Assembly (NCBI GenBank): GCA_041752735.1
Contig: JBGSVW010000009.1
Location: 1-36,307, forward strand
Origin: UBA1422 sp041752735
GTDB taxonomy: Bacteria > Bacillota > Clostridia > Peptostreptococcales > Anaerovoracaceae
Direction of reading: 5' to 3'
DNA: 36,307 nt
Shown here: in pieces, positions 16,975-25,968 of the stretch
Position numbering within the stretch: the first letter of the stretch is position 1
Layout: every line of letters begins with the position of its first letter
Notes under the pieces: generated by a model
Told to the model about the DNA's origin: nothing
Database searches by the model: none
Seen by the model: the letters and a program-made list of their open reading frames with translations, nothing else
Translations under genes and position numbers: made by a program

Positions 16975-17820
16975 TTATATACCAATAATATCTTTGATAG
17001 CATATGAAGTGTATTTGCAGATGTCAGTGGCCATTACCCCTGTTTGTCCCATTGTAGCAGCAGCAAGATCTCCTGCCAAACCGTGAACATATACACCTAC
17101 GCTGGCGGCATCTATTGTTGTAAGCCCTTGTGCTAGGAAAGAACCGATAATGCCTGCTAACACATCGCCGGAACCTGCTGTTGCCATGCCGGGGTTGCCT
17201 GTGGGGTTTATTATTAAAGCGTTCTGTCCATCAGGCATCGTAGAAGCTATTAAAGTGCCGGCCCCTTTTAACACAGCAGTAACTTTAAAAGTTTTAGATA
17301 GGGATACTGTGAATGTTTCTCGATCTTCAATCTCTGCTACACCCAACAAGCGCTTTGCTTCTCCGGGATGTGGGGTCATAACGATCTGTGACTTCGTGTC
17401 AAGCACGGCCTGATATAGATCATATTGGCTGATACAGTTTAGTGCGTCAGCATCCATGACAATAGGTCCCTTGTATGTTTTTAGTATCTCTTCAATCAGA
17501 TTGGCTATTTCGCGATTGACTCCCAGGCCAGGGCCGAGAACAATCGCATCATAGCGAGCATAGTCTATCTTACCAATTTTTCTGGGAATGCAGATTGCTT
17601 CGGGTAAGGATATCTGCAAAATCGATATTAACTGTTCCGGTATAGCGCAAACGACCAAGCCCACCCCGGAAGAATAAGCTCCCCGACCGGCCAGAACTGC
17701 CGCACCTGCCATACCTACCGATCCCGCAACTAAAAGAATTTTTCCATAATCACCTTTATGAGTGTTTTGGTCACGTGTACCTAATAGTCTTTTTATATTC
17801 GCTGTTGTTATCTCTTGCAT
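16975..17820 (-). CDS. nnrD: ADP-dependent NAD(P)H-hydrate dehydratase
   Basis: Metabolite-repair enzyme that restores NADH or NADPH from its damaged hydrate (S form), using ADP. Ribokinase-like fold of 281 residues, a stand-alone dehydratase: the usual fused or neighbouring epimerase (NnrE) domain is not present in this window. Motifs: GDYGKILLVAGS at 23-34, YSSGVGLV, VLGPGLG at 94-100, DADALN at 123-128, TPHPGEA at 149-155, and the catalytic GSGD with D219. AAGGA ribosome site. It follows mgtE by 17 bases. The pairing with transketolase is probably only shared transcription. Confidence 0.94.
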   Translation of the reverse strand: MQEITTANIKRLLGTRDQNTHKGDYGKILLVAGSVGMAGAAVLAGRGAYSSGVGLVVCAIPEQLISILQISLPEAICIPRKIGKIDYARYDAIVLGPGLGVNREIANLIEEILKTYKGPIVMDADALNCISQYDLYQAVLDTKSQIVMTPHPGEAKRLLGVAEIEDRETFTVSLSKTFKVTAVLKGAGTLIASTMPDGQNALIINPTGNPGMATAGSGDVLAGIIGSFLAQGLTTIDAASVGVYVHGLAGDLAAATMGQTGVMATDICKYTSYAIKDIIGI

Positions 17821-17837
17821 TTGTTATTCCTTGCTAT

Positions 17838-19214
17838 TTATATGCCCAAAATCATTGTGGCCAGCAATAAATATATGGTAGCCGAGAACATGTCTGTAAT
17901 GGATGCAATAACAGGATTTGCCATCAACGCAGGGTCTATTTTGCATTTCTTAGCAGCCATTGGCAAGGTACCTCCGACAATCTTGGCGAAGACCACCACA
18001 AGTAACAATGAAATTGATACGGTCAATGCCGTCAACCATGATTGCCCATCAATCAAAGTTACTTTTCCAAAATTGAAAAGACCCAGCATCGTACCTACCA
18101 ATATACTGATTCGAAGTTCTTTCCATAATACTTTTGCAGCATCCTTGAGTTCTACGTCACCCAGAGCCATACCACGAATAATCAGTGTTGAAGCTTGAGC
18201 TCCCGTATTGCCGCCGGTACCCATCAGCAAAGGCATATATGCAACTAAAATTGGGATTGTTGACAATGTGAATTCAAACTGAGTGATAATCAGACTAGTA
18301 AGCATATATGACATTGTTAAGAAAATCAGCCATGGAAATCTGCTTTTTACATGTTGAAATACAGAGGTGCTTAAGTACCGCGCATCGGGAGTATCCATGA
18401 CTCCTGCCATTCTGGCCATGTCCTCTGTGGTTTCTTCTTCAATAACATCTAATATGTCATCAAAAGTAATAATCCCCACCAATCGTTGCTCGTTATCCAC
18501 AACAGGAATAGCAAGGTACCCATATTTACGGAATGTATCGGAAACATCTTCTTGATCATCATAAACATTTACAGATATAAAATCCTCTTGCATCAATTCA
18601 GAGACCAATGCAGTTGACTCTCCGATGACCAGTGCACGTAGTGATACAATTCCCAAAAGTTTTCTGCCACGGTCTTTAACATAACAAGTATATATTGTTT
18701 CGCTGTCCATGCCCTCTTTTTTGATATAAGAAAGAGCTTCTTTAACCGTCATCTCCTTTTGGAGGCTGATATAATCCGGCGTCATCAATGTGCCGGCACA
18801 ATTCTCAGGGTAATTCAGAAAAGTGTTAATTTTTCTTCTTTCATCCCTTGGTGTCTTTTCAAGAATTTTATCAACTAGGTTGGCGGGCAGCTCCTCTAAT
18901 ACGTCGATTTTATCATCAAAGTCCAATTCGTCAATAATGAAGGTAAGCTCCCTATGGGTAATGCTGTTGATTAGTTCCAGTTGTTCTTCGGATGGTAGCC
19001 TTGCAAAAACATCAGCTGAAATGTCTTTTGGAAGCATACGGAATACAACCAAAGCCGCATCCATGCCTACTTCTTCGAGAATTTCATCAAGAATTTCAGC
19101 TATGTCCGCCTCATTCAAGGTAAGGAGCATCTCTCTGGTCCGTTTATATTTTTTCTCTTTCACTAAAACTAGTATCTCTTCAAGAGCTTCGTCAAATGAT
19201 TTTTTTGTATCCAT
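17838..19214 (-). CDS. mgtE: Magnesium transporter MgtE
   Basis: Mg2+-gated Mg2+ channel of the inner membrane. 458 residues in the normal order: superhelical N domain (1-130) with the ILEKTPRDERRKINTFLNY end, two CBS domains (about 140-255), a plug helix (about 258-280) and five transmembrane helices (295-458). The pore motif GGNTGAQAST starts at 334 and the conserved pore Asp appears in SITDMFSA (D441). GGAGG 7 bases before the ATG. Its promoter leaves a leader of only about 25-30 bases, too short for an M-box riboswitch, so control is likely at the protein level through the cytoplasmic Mg2+-sensing domains. Confidence 0.96.
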   Translation of the reverse strand: MDTKKSFDEALEEILVLVKEKKYKRTREMLLTLNEADIAEILDEILEEVGMDAALVVFRMLPKDISADVFARLPSEEQLELINSITHRELTFIIDELDFDDKIDVLEELPANLVDKILEKTPRDERRKINTFLNYPENCAGTLMTPDYISLQKEMTVKEALSYIKKEGMDSETIYTCYVKDRGRKLLGIVSLRALVIGESTALVSELMQEDFISVNVYDDQEDVSDTFRKYGYLAIPVVDNEQRLVGIITFDDILDVIEEETTEDMARMAGVMDTPDARYLSTSVFQHVKSRFPWLIFLTMSYMLTSLIITQFEFTLSTIPILVAYMPLLMGTGGNTGAQASTLIIRGMALGDVELKDAAKVLWKELRISILVGTMLGLFNFGKVTLIDGQSWLTALTVSISLLLVVVFAKIVGGTLPMAAKKCKIDPALMANPVIASITDMFSATIYLLLATMILGI

Positions 19215-19242
19215 GACAACTCCTCCTTTCCTCTAATCAATT

Positions 19243-19272
19243 ATTATACATTAAGTAGGAAACGTAGCGCAA
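19243..19272 (-). promoter_or_regulatory. Promoter of mgtE operon
   Basis: Minus strand has TATAAT (19243-19248) preceded at 18 bases by TTGCGC (19267-19272). The -10 is perfect and the -35 partial. The start of transcription is expected about 20 bases before the mgtE ATG. Confidence 0.65.
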
Positions 19273-19361
19273 GTTGAACATGAATTGAATTTAATTTATG
19301 TTTACACTTTTCTGAAAATTACAACTTTATGTGTATACATGAGTTTTTGGTTCTTTACATA

Positions 19362-19390
19362 TTGACGGAAATTTAACATAATGGTATATT
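19362..19390 (+). promoter_or_regulatory. Promoter of gdhA
   Basis: TTGACG (19362-19367), a 17-base spacer and TATATT (19385-19390) form a near-consensus vegetative promoter. Predicted leader about 49 bases, ending in the ribosome site AAAAAGGAG (19432-19440). A second overlapping match (TTTACA, 17, CATAAT) starts 7 bases upstream and may also be used. Confidence 0.7.
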
Positions 19391-19445
19391 TGCGTTGTAC
19401 TAGAATAAAATTATCAAATCAATATATTTCAAAAAGGAGAAAAAA

Positions 19446-20789
19446 ATGGCAAAAATCGCACAGCAATACATTGATATTGCGAAAAAACGAAATCCCGGCG
19501 AAGTCGAGTTCCACCAAACAATCGAAGAAGTTCTTACTTCTTTGGAACCTGTTTTGGCTGCACATCCCGAATACGTCGAAGCTGGACTGATTGAAAGATT
19601 GATCGAGCCTGAAAGACAAATCATGTTCAGAGTCGCTTGGACCGACGACAAAGGCAAGACTCAGGTTAACAGAGGCTTCAGAGTACAGTTCAACAGCGCA
19701 CTGGGCCCCTACAAAGGTGGTTGCAGATTCCATCCATCCGTATATCTGGGAATCATTAAATTCCTGGGCTTTGAACAAATCTTCAAGAACAGCTTGACCG
19801 GTCTGCCCATCGGCGGCGGCAAAGGCGGTTCCGACTTTGATCCTAAAGGCAAGTCAGATAACGAAATCATGCGTTTCTGCCAAGCTTTCATGACTGAGCT
19901 TTCCAAGTACATCAGTGCTGACATTGACGTACCCGCCGGCGACATCGGTGTTGGCGGAAGAGAAATCGGCTTCATGTTCGGACAGTACAAGAGACTGACC
20001 AACAAATTTGAAGGCGTACTCACAGGTAAAGGAATTGGTTGGGGCGGATCCCTGGCAAGAACTGAAGCTACAGGCTTTGGTACCGTTTACTACACAAGAG
20101 AAATGCTGAAGGCCAACGGCACTGACTTCAAAGGCAAGATCGTTGTTGTTTCCGGTGCTGGAAACGTTGCTCAGTATGCAGCTGTTAAGGCTCAAGAATA
20201 CGGTGCAACCGTTGTTACCCTTTCCGACTCCAAAGGCTATGTATATGATGCCAACGGTATTGATACAGATCTGTGGATCAAAATTAAGACTGCAAACAAC
20301 GATGCCAGAGTATCCGAATATGCTGCTCAAAAGCCGGGCGCAAAATTCATTCCTGCCGGCGAAGGCAGAATCTGGGATGTTAAGTGCGACGTAGCTCTTC
20401 CTTGCGCAACTCAGAACGAACTTCTGATTGACGATGCAAAGAAACTGCATGCTAATGGCTGTATCGCAGTTGCTGAAGGCGCAAACATGCCTTGCTCCAA
20501 CGATGCTGTCACATTCATGATTGAAAGCAAAATGCTTGTTGGACCTGCAAAAGCAGTTAACGCCGGTGGCGTAGCTGTATCCGCTCTGGAAATGTCTCAG
20601 AACAGCCAGAGACTGGAATGGACATTTGAAGAAGTTGATGGCAGATTAGATGCAATCATGACCAACATCTTCAAAGCTTGCGACGAAGCATCCAAAGAAT
20701 TCGGAATGCCCGGAAACTATGTTGCCGGTGCAAACATTGCTGGATTCCTCAAGGTTGCTAAAGCTATGATGGCTCAGGGCGTTCTCTAA
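19446..20789 (+). CDS. gdhA: NADP-type glutamate dehydrogenase
   Basis: Hexameric dehydrogenase that makes glutamate from 2-oxoglutarate and ammonium (or the reverse). 447 residues, the standard size of the 50-kDa class. Substrate-site lysines K90, K114 and K126 (GGGKGG) and the catalytic D166 (DVPAGDIGVG) are present. The Rossmann fingerprint is GAGNVA at 237-242, followed by LSDSKG at 259-264; Ser and Asp there, as in the E. coli enzyme, favour NADP(H). Codon use is strikingly different from the flanking genes: AAC, TTC, GGC, GAC and AGA dominate where neighbours use AAT, TTT, GGT, GAT and CGA. It has its own promoter and terminator. All this suggests very high expression. Confidence 0.96.
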   Translation: MAKIAQQYIDIAKKRNPGEVEFHQTIEEVLTSLEPVLAAHPEYVEAGLIERLIEPERQIMFRVAWTDDKGKTQVNRGFRVQFNSALGPYKGGCRFHPSVYLGIIKFLGFEQIFKNSLTGLPIGGGKGGSDFDPKGKSDNEIMRFCQAFMTELSKYISADIDVPAGDIGVGGREIGFMFGQYKRLTNKFEGVLTGKGIGWGGSLARTEATGFGTVYYTREMLKANGTDFKGKIVVVSGAGNVAQYAAVKAQEYGATVVTLSDSKGYVYDANGIDTDLWIKIKTANNDARVSEYAAQKPGAKFIPAGEGRIWDVKCDVALPCATQNELLIDDAKKLHANGCIAVAEGANMPCSNDAVTFMIESKMLVGPAKAVNAGGVAVSALEMSQNSQRLEWTFEEVDGRLDAIMTNIFKACDEASKEFGMPGNYVAGANIAGFLKVAKAMMAQGVL

Positions 20790-20822
20790 GATTCCCTATA
20801 GGCAATCATGCACAACAGAAAT

Positions 20823-20858
20823 AAAACAGAGCGGTGGATTCCACTGCTCTGTTTTATT
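20823..20858. terminator. Bidirectional terminator between gdhA and addA
   Basis: A 15-bp stem (20823-20837 with 20841-20855, one G-T mismatch) closes on a 3-base loop. The outer pairs are A-run and T-run, so it works on both strands. It lies 33 bases after gdhA and 28 beyond the addA stop. Confidence 0.92.
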
Positions 20859-20886
20859 ATCCAATAGTTTGAATGACATAGATTAA

Positions 20887-23800
20887 TCAGTCTTTGTCCG
20901 TTTCCACGCTTATGACCTTGCTTTCCGAAAAGAGATACAAATAAGTCTCTTTGACTGGTTTTTCTAGGATGGTTTCCAAAGCTTTTTTATATAGCTGCAA
21001 TTGCTGCCGATATCTATCATCGATTTTCCACCCATCTTTGCCTGTTTTGTAGTCGATCAATACAATATTCCCCTGTTCTTCAAACCAACAGTCAATTACT
21101 CCTTGTACCATAACTTCAGATCCTTCATAGGAATGCAATAGATTGAATGGCTTTTCGCGATGCAGTATATCGGCTGACGCCATCCTTTGCCCAAGGTCCC
21201 CTTTTGCAAGGGTCAAAATCCAAAGGGGGTTCACAGTTTCTGCTTCTTGTGGCAATAGCAACTCTGATTTTACCAACTCTTGAAGGTAATCTTCCAAATA
21301 TTCAGGCTGATGGAAACGTTTTGTGTCAATGTGCTCCATGACGGTGTGCATAATGCTACCTGTTTCAGCTGGTGTGTAACCATGTTTTTCGCTTAAAAAT
21401 CTGGGCTGCACGATTGTTACATCAATATATTTACCGGAGTTAATTTCGCTGACAGAGTATTTAGATTTGAGATTGACTGCTTTTTCATTTGCATAACGAT
21501 ATGACAATCTTTGGTCTACGGCTTCCACGTCAGACATTTTATGTGGATCCAGAAGCACACCATTCATTGCACTAAGCATCAATTGCTCCACAGAAACACC
21601 ATGTGTCGTTTGTCTTTTTCTTTTTTGTTGTAATTGATCACGAGCCATAATACTGACACTAATTCCCGCCTGCTTGGTATACGGATAAACCATGCCAAGA
21701 AAATTAGATTCTGACTTTGCACCAGAATCGTATTTTATTTCATTTTTCCCCCAATCAGAATCACTACCTAGCAATACCAGTTTATCCATGGCTCTGGTAA
21801 ATGCCACATAAAGAACCCTTACAGACTCGTCAAGTTCTTCCTTACGTTTTTTTGCAACAATCGCATGTTGCACCAAGGTATGCCGAAACCATTTCTCTTC
21901 AGGGTTGAATAGGGTTAGGCCAATGCCCAAATCTTTATGCATCACACCGGTTTTGTCCATTTTATCATGATTGAATCTGCTTCCAAGGGAGGCAACTAAA
22001 ACAAATGGGAATTCAAGACCTTTGCTTTTATGAATGGTCATAATCCGAACCGTGTCATCATTCTCACCAACGATACTGGCTTGCCCGGTATCAACTTCTT
22101 TTTCTGCCAAAGCACTCATATATCGAAGAAGACCATAGATACTTCCATCCCCACTTGTTCGAAAAGATTTTGCACGTTCCAAGAAAATTCTTAAGTTTGC
22201 TTGCCTAAGGCTGCCCCCCTGCAAAGCCCCAACATAAGCATAATATCCTGTATCACACATCAGTTTCCAAGCAAACTCATCAATTTGCATATACCTTGAT
22301 TCCTTTTTCCACTGATGGATTCTGGAAAGTGTATGGTTGATTTTATCTTTTAAATCTGTATTCCTACCCCACATGCCATAACTTCTCAAAGCGCGATGAA
22401 ACGAGTTTTCTTTACATTGATTTCTGATTTCAATGAAGTCGTCAACATCAAAATCAAATATAGGCGAGCGAAGTGCTCCCAACAAAGGCAAATCACGTTT
22501 ATCATTATCAATAATTTTTAGTAAGTCAGAAAAGCTCATAATTTCAATGGTGTCAAAATAGCCGGTGTGATCGTCTACGTATGCATCGATTTCAACCTCT
22601 TGTAATGCCTGAAAATAGATTTCGGCCTTACGTTTCACACCATGCATCAAGATAACCATATCGCGTTTTTGTAAAGGTCTTTCCAACCCAGCCTTAACAT
22701 CATAATAAGTCGTGCCAATGGCATTTTTTATTATTTGTGCTGCCACCATAGCTTCTAGTTCAATGGCCTTCATTTCTTCAATATTGTCGTCGTTATATTC
22801 TAAATCCTCCGATAAACCTCCTCCGGTACCGTCTACAATGACCAGTTCTACTGGTTTGTCGGCAAATTGAATATCAGGTATGCCTCGATACAACGCCGCA
22901 TCACCATCGTATTCCATCAGATTGGCAAAAATCCCATTAACAGCTTGTATAATGTTTTCTTTGCTACGGAAATTTCGGTTTAAATCAATTTTGGTGCTAT
23001 TAAGGTCCGCCGGGTCTTTGTACAATGCATATTTCTTCTGAAATATTTCTGGTTCAGCTAAGCGAAATTTGTAGATGCTCTGTTTGATATCTCCTACCAT
23101 AAATACATTATCATGCCTCTTTATGGTGTCAATGATGGTTTCCTGCAACAAATTGCTATCCTGATATTCATCAATAAAAATGTACTGGAATTTTTCTTTG
23201 TATTCTTGTGCCGCCTCCTGGTTGCGCAAAATTTCAATTGCAAAGTGTTCGATATCACTGAAATCCAGAAGGGATTTTTCACGTTTTATTCTACTGTAAG
23301 TTTGATGAAATGCTTCAAGTATGTGCAAAAGTTCCTTGCCTTTATCATATGTCTTGTTGATATCTAATATGTTTTCGGACATAGATAATGAAAAAAAATT
23401 AGATTGGATATCTTTTCTAATGATGTCCTTTGCCCGATCCCGGAACCCCTTGACATGTTCTTTGATCAATGAGTAATCTTCTTTTTGGTCTTTTGATGCG
23501 GATATGGTACCTGGTTTAAATGATGCCAAGAGTTGCCTGGTCTCCTCCAATGCTCCTCTGGTGATGGATCTCCTCATATCTTCTATTGCTTCAATATCAA
23601 TGCGACAAATGGTTGCCGCTTTCTTTATGTCATGACTATCAAGAAGGTCAAAGGCATTTTCCATTAATCGTTGTGCAGCTTCGAGTTTGTCACCCACATG
23701 TGAGGTGATAAATTTAATTAAATCAGAGTGAACGAATTCTTCCGGCGTTTGTGCTAGTTGTTCAACTGATTCTTCAAGCCAAGCAATAGAATCTGGGATG

Positions 23801-24363
23801 CTTCTAATTTTGTCGTATAAGTCTATCAAGTTCTTTTTTAATAGATTCTCGTTTTTGGAACTGCTATAACAGCTAATATATTCTAGAAAATCAGGGTTGC
23901 AATCTTCAAAAAATGCCTCAAATACTTGGTCGATTCCATCCGCTTTCATGATTTTTGCTTCAGCTTCATCGCAGACCTTAAACCCCGGATCCAGATCAAT
24001 CAGATGAAAATATCTACGTATTACTTCCAGAGAAAACGAATGAAACGTACTGATGTTCGAACTGGGAATCAAATCTAATTGCATACGAAGAAAGTCTCCC
24101 TCATTGGGGTTTTCTCGGATTGATTGATTTAATGCACAGACAAGTTTTTCTTTCATTTCAGAGGCAGCTGCCTTCGTAAAAGTAACCACCAATAGTCTGT
24201 CGACTGAAACTCTGTCAGTTAGAATTAACTGCTTGATCCGTTCAATTAAAACTGCTGTCTTTCCAGAGCCTGCTGCCGCAGAAACCAATATATTCTTTTG
24301 TCGTAGTTCAATGGTTTCCAACTGCTTTTGGGTCCATTGTGTTTTGTGTTCTTTCATGTACAT
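20887..24363 (-). CDS. addA: ATP-dependent helicase/nuclease subunit A (AddA)
   Basis: UvrD-like 3'-5' helicase with a C-terminal RecB-family nuclease; with AddB it resects double-strand breaks. 1158 residues, slightly short for the family (about 1200-1250). Walker A SAAAGSGKT at 28-36, VVTFTKAAASEM at 59-70, motif II FIDEYQDSN, motif IV-like NRNFRSK, motif V TIHKSKGLEFP and motif VI VLYVAFTRAMDKL. The nuclease motifs GSIMHTVMEH, GVIDCW and LIDYKTGK are all intact. The start is uncertain: ATG codons at 24363 and 24357 both lack a ribosome site, and a -10 element ends 1-2 bases before the first. No addB is adjacent; the usual partner gene upstream is replaced by divergent gpmI. Confidence 0.95.
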   Translation of the reverse strand: MYMKEHKTQWTQKQLETIELRQKNILVSAAAGSGKTAVLIERIKQLILTDRVSVDRLLVVTFTKAAASEMKEKLVCALNQSIRENPNEGDFLRMQLDLIPSSNISTFHSFSLEVIRRYFHLIDLDPGFKVCDEAEAKIMKADGIDQVFEAFFEDCNPDFLEYISCYSSSKNENLLKKNLIDLYDKIRSIPDSIAWLEESVEQLAQTPEEFVHSDLIKFITSHVGDKLEAAQRLMENAFDLLDSHDIKKAATICRIDIEAIEDMRRSITRGALEETRQLLASFKPGTISASKDQKEDYSLIKEHVKGFRDRAKDIIRKDIQSNFFSLSMSENILDINKTYDKGKELLHILEAFHQTYSRIKREKSLLDFSDIEHFAIEILRNQEAAQEYKEKFQYIFIDEYQDSNLLQETIIDTIKRHDNVFMVGDIKQSIYKFRLAEPEIFQKKYALYKDPADLNSTKIDLNRNFRSKENIIQAVNGIFANLMEYDGDAALYRGIPDIQFADKPVELVIVDGTGGGLSEDLEYNDDNIEEMKAIELEAMVAAQIIKNAIGTTYYDVKAGLERPLQKRDMVILMHGVKRKAEIYFQALQEVEIDAYVDDHTGYFDTIEIMSFSDLLKIIDNDKRDLPLLGALRSPIFDFDVDDFIEIRNQCKENSFHRALRSYGMWGRNTDLKDKINHTLSRIHQWKKESRYMQIDEFAWKLMCDTGYYAYVGALQGGSLRQANLRIFLERAKSFRTSGDGSIYGLLRYMSALAEKEVDTGQASIVGENDDTVRIMTIHKSKGLEFPFVLVASLGSRFNHDKMDKTGVMHKDLGIGLTLFNPEEKWFRHTLVQHAIVAKKRKEELDESVRVLYVAFTRAMDKLVLLGSDSDWGKNEIKYDSGAKSESNFLGMVYPYTKQAGISVSIMARDQLQQKRKRQTTHGVSVEQLMLSAMNGVLLDPHKMSDVEAVDQRLSYRYANEKAVNLKSKYSVSEINSGKYIDVTIVQPRFLSEKHGYTPAETGSIMHTVMEHIDTKRFHQPEYLEDYLQELVKSELLLPQEAETVNPLWILTLAKGDLGQRMASADILHREKPFNLLHSYEGSEVMVQGVIDCWFEEQGNIVLIDYKTGKDGWKIDDRYRQQLQLYKKALETILEKPVKETYLYLFSESKVISVETDKD

Positions 24364-24364
24364 A

Positions 24365-24397
24365 ATTATATCATGATTGTCAGCCCTATGATATAAT
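24365..24397. promoter_or_regulatory. Divergent extended -10 promoters in a 10-bp inverted repeat (addA / gpmI)
   Basis: The arms 24365-24374 and 24388-24397 are perfect inverted copies separated by 13 bases. Each arm contains TGATATAAT, an extended -10 consensus pointing outward: leftward to addA and rightward to gpmI. No good -35 is visible for either, as expected of extended -10 promoters. The repeat could also be an operator, but the promoter reading explains every base of the arms. Confidence 0.6.
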
Positions 24398-24435
24398 ATG
24401 AATCATTGAATTGTAAAAAAGGAAGGCTGTTCGCA

Positions 24436-25956
24436 ATGAAAAAACCTACTATGATCCTCATAATGGATGGTTTCGGACTCAATCCAAATCCCCATGGTAA
24501 TGCGATTGCTATGGCAAAAAAACCTCATTTGGATCGAATTATGTCCCAATATCCACATACAACCATTCAAGCATCAGGCCCTTATGTCGGATTGCCGGAA
24601 GGTCAAATGGGCAACTCTGAAGTTGGCCATCTGAACATCGGGGGCGGTCGGATTGTTTACCAAGATTACACATTAATCTCGTCTGAAATCGCCAATGGTC
24701 ACTTTCAAAACAATGGGCCTCTGAATCAAGTGATGGATTATGTTATTCAGAACAAAACTTCCCTGCATATATTGGGGTTGATATCCGACGGTGGTGTTCA
24801 TAGTCATTTGGACCACCTATTTGCACTACTGGATTTGGCAAAATCAAAAGCTGTATCGCAAGTATATATTCATGCAATATTGGATGGTCGGGATGTACCA
24901 CCAAGAAGTGCAATAACATATATTGAACAACTTGAAAAATATATGAAAAAAATCGATTTGGGACGCATAGTTACTGTTTCTGGTCGATACTATGCCATGG
25001 ACAGAGATAGGCGCTGGGAACGTCTTGTGAAGGCTTATGACGCCATGACACTGGGAGACGGCGAACATGCCGGTACCGCAATTGAAGCTGTGAAAGCATC
25101 CTATCAAAGAAGTGAAAACGATGAATTTTTGATACCCACTACTATCGGTCCGGTTGTGACCATCAAAAACAATGATGGGATCATTATGTTCAACTTCAGA
25201 CCTGATCGGGCACGTGAAATCACTCGGACATTTGTTGATCCGTATTTCAAGGGTTTTCACCGAAAGAAAGTGATCAAAGAATGCTGTTACGTTTGTATGA
25301 CTGAATATGATGAGCAAATGCCCAATGTATTGGTTGCATTTGAACAGGATACAATCAAAAAAACACTGGGGCAAGTATTGGCTAGCCATCATCTTACTCA
25401 GCTTCGTATCGCGGAGACAGAAAAGTATGCCCATGTCACCTTCTTTTTCAACGGTGGTGTAGAAATTCCTAACCCTGGTGAAGATCGAATTTTAATTCCC
25501 TCACCAAAGGTTGCCACTTATGATTTGCAGCCCGAAATGAGTGCGAAACTGGTTACAACCCAGGTATTAGAGCAGATTCAAAGAGATTATTATGATGTTA
25601 TTATATTGAATTTTGCCAATGCGGATATGGTTGGGCATACAGGTGTAATCCCTGCGGCCGTCATAGCCATCGAAACACTTGAAGAATGCGTACCACAAAT
25701 TGTTAAGGAAGTCCTAAAACGAGATGGTCAGATTTTACTGACGGCCGATCATGGCAATGCTGACTATATGTTAGATGACCACGATAATGTTGTAACTGCG
25801 CATTCTTTGAATCCCGTTCCTTTGGTCTACATATCCAATCATCCGGTTCAATTAAAAAGCGGAGGCAAATTAGCGGATATTGCCCCCACTTTGTTGGAAT
25901 TGATGAATATTGAGATTCCTGAAGAAATGACAGGCATCAGTCTTATCCAAAAGTAA
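24436..25956 (+). CDS. gpmI: 2,3-bisphosphoglycerate-independent phosphoglycerate mutase
   Basis: Glycolytic enzyme that interconverts 3- and 2-phosphoglycerate through a phosphoserine intermediate, using two Mn2+ ions. From the ATG at 24436 it has 506 residues, typical. D11 (MDGFG), the catalytic S61 (GNSEVGH), DGRDVPPRSA, SGRYYAMDRDRRW, FRPDRARE and the metal ligands in NFANADMVGHTG and TADHGNADYM are present. A TTG at 24406 would extend the frame by 10 codons but lacks a ribosome site, whereas AAGGAAGG sits 9 bases before the ATG. It is a single gene here, away from the usual gap-pgk-tpi-eno cluster. Its stop is 12 bases from the stop of the convergent flavoprotein gene, with no terminator visible. 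Confidence 0.96.
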   Translation: MKKPTMILIMDGFGLNPNPHGNAIAMAKKPHLDRIMSQYPHTTIQASGPYVGLPEGQMGNSEVGHLNIGGGRIVYQDYTLISSEIANGHFQNNGPLNQVMDYVIQNKTSLHILGLISDGGVHSHLDHLFALLDLAKSKAVSQVYIHAILDGRDVPPRSAITYIEQLEKYMKKIDLGRIVTVSGRYYAMDRDRRWERLVKAYDAMTLGDGEHAGTAIEAVKASYQRSENDEFLIPTTIGPVVTIKNNDGIIMFNFRPDRAREITRTFVDPYFKGFHRKKVIKECCYVCMTEYDEQMPNVLVAFEQDTIKKTLGQVLASHHLTQLRIAETEKYAHVTFFFNGGVEIPNPGEDRILIPSPKVATYDLQPEMSAKLVTTQVLEQIQRDYYDVIILNFANADMVGHTGVIPAAVIAIETLEECVPQIVKEVLKRDGQILLTADHGNADYMLDDHDNVVTAHSLNPVPLVYISNHPVQLKSGGKLADIAPTLLELMNIEIPEEMTGISLIQK

Positions 25957-25968
25957 TATGAAATATGT

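Noticed and set aside
19215..19445. Possible M-box magnesium riboswitch before mgtE
   Set aside because: The mgtE promoter at 19243-19272 leaves a leader of about 30 bases, and the remaining DNA belongs to the gdhA promoter; no M-box fits.
19854..20450. 198-codon minus-strand open frame
   Set aside because: It lies opposite gdhA, where the strong codon bias suppresses stop codons on the other strand. The product is low-complexity-like and Cys/Ser-rich, with no family match.
24844..25434. 196-codon minus-strand open frame
   Set aside because: Antisense to the gpmI active-site region; no ribosome site, no protein-like motif.
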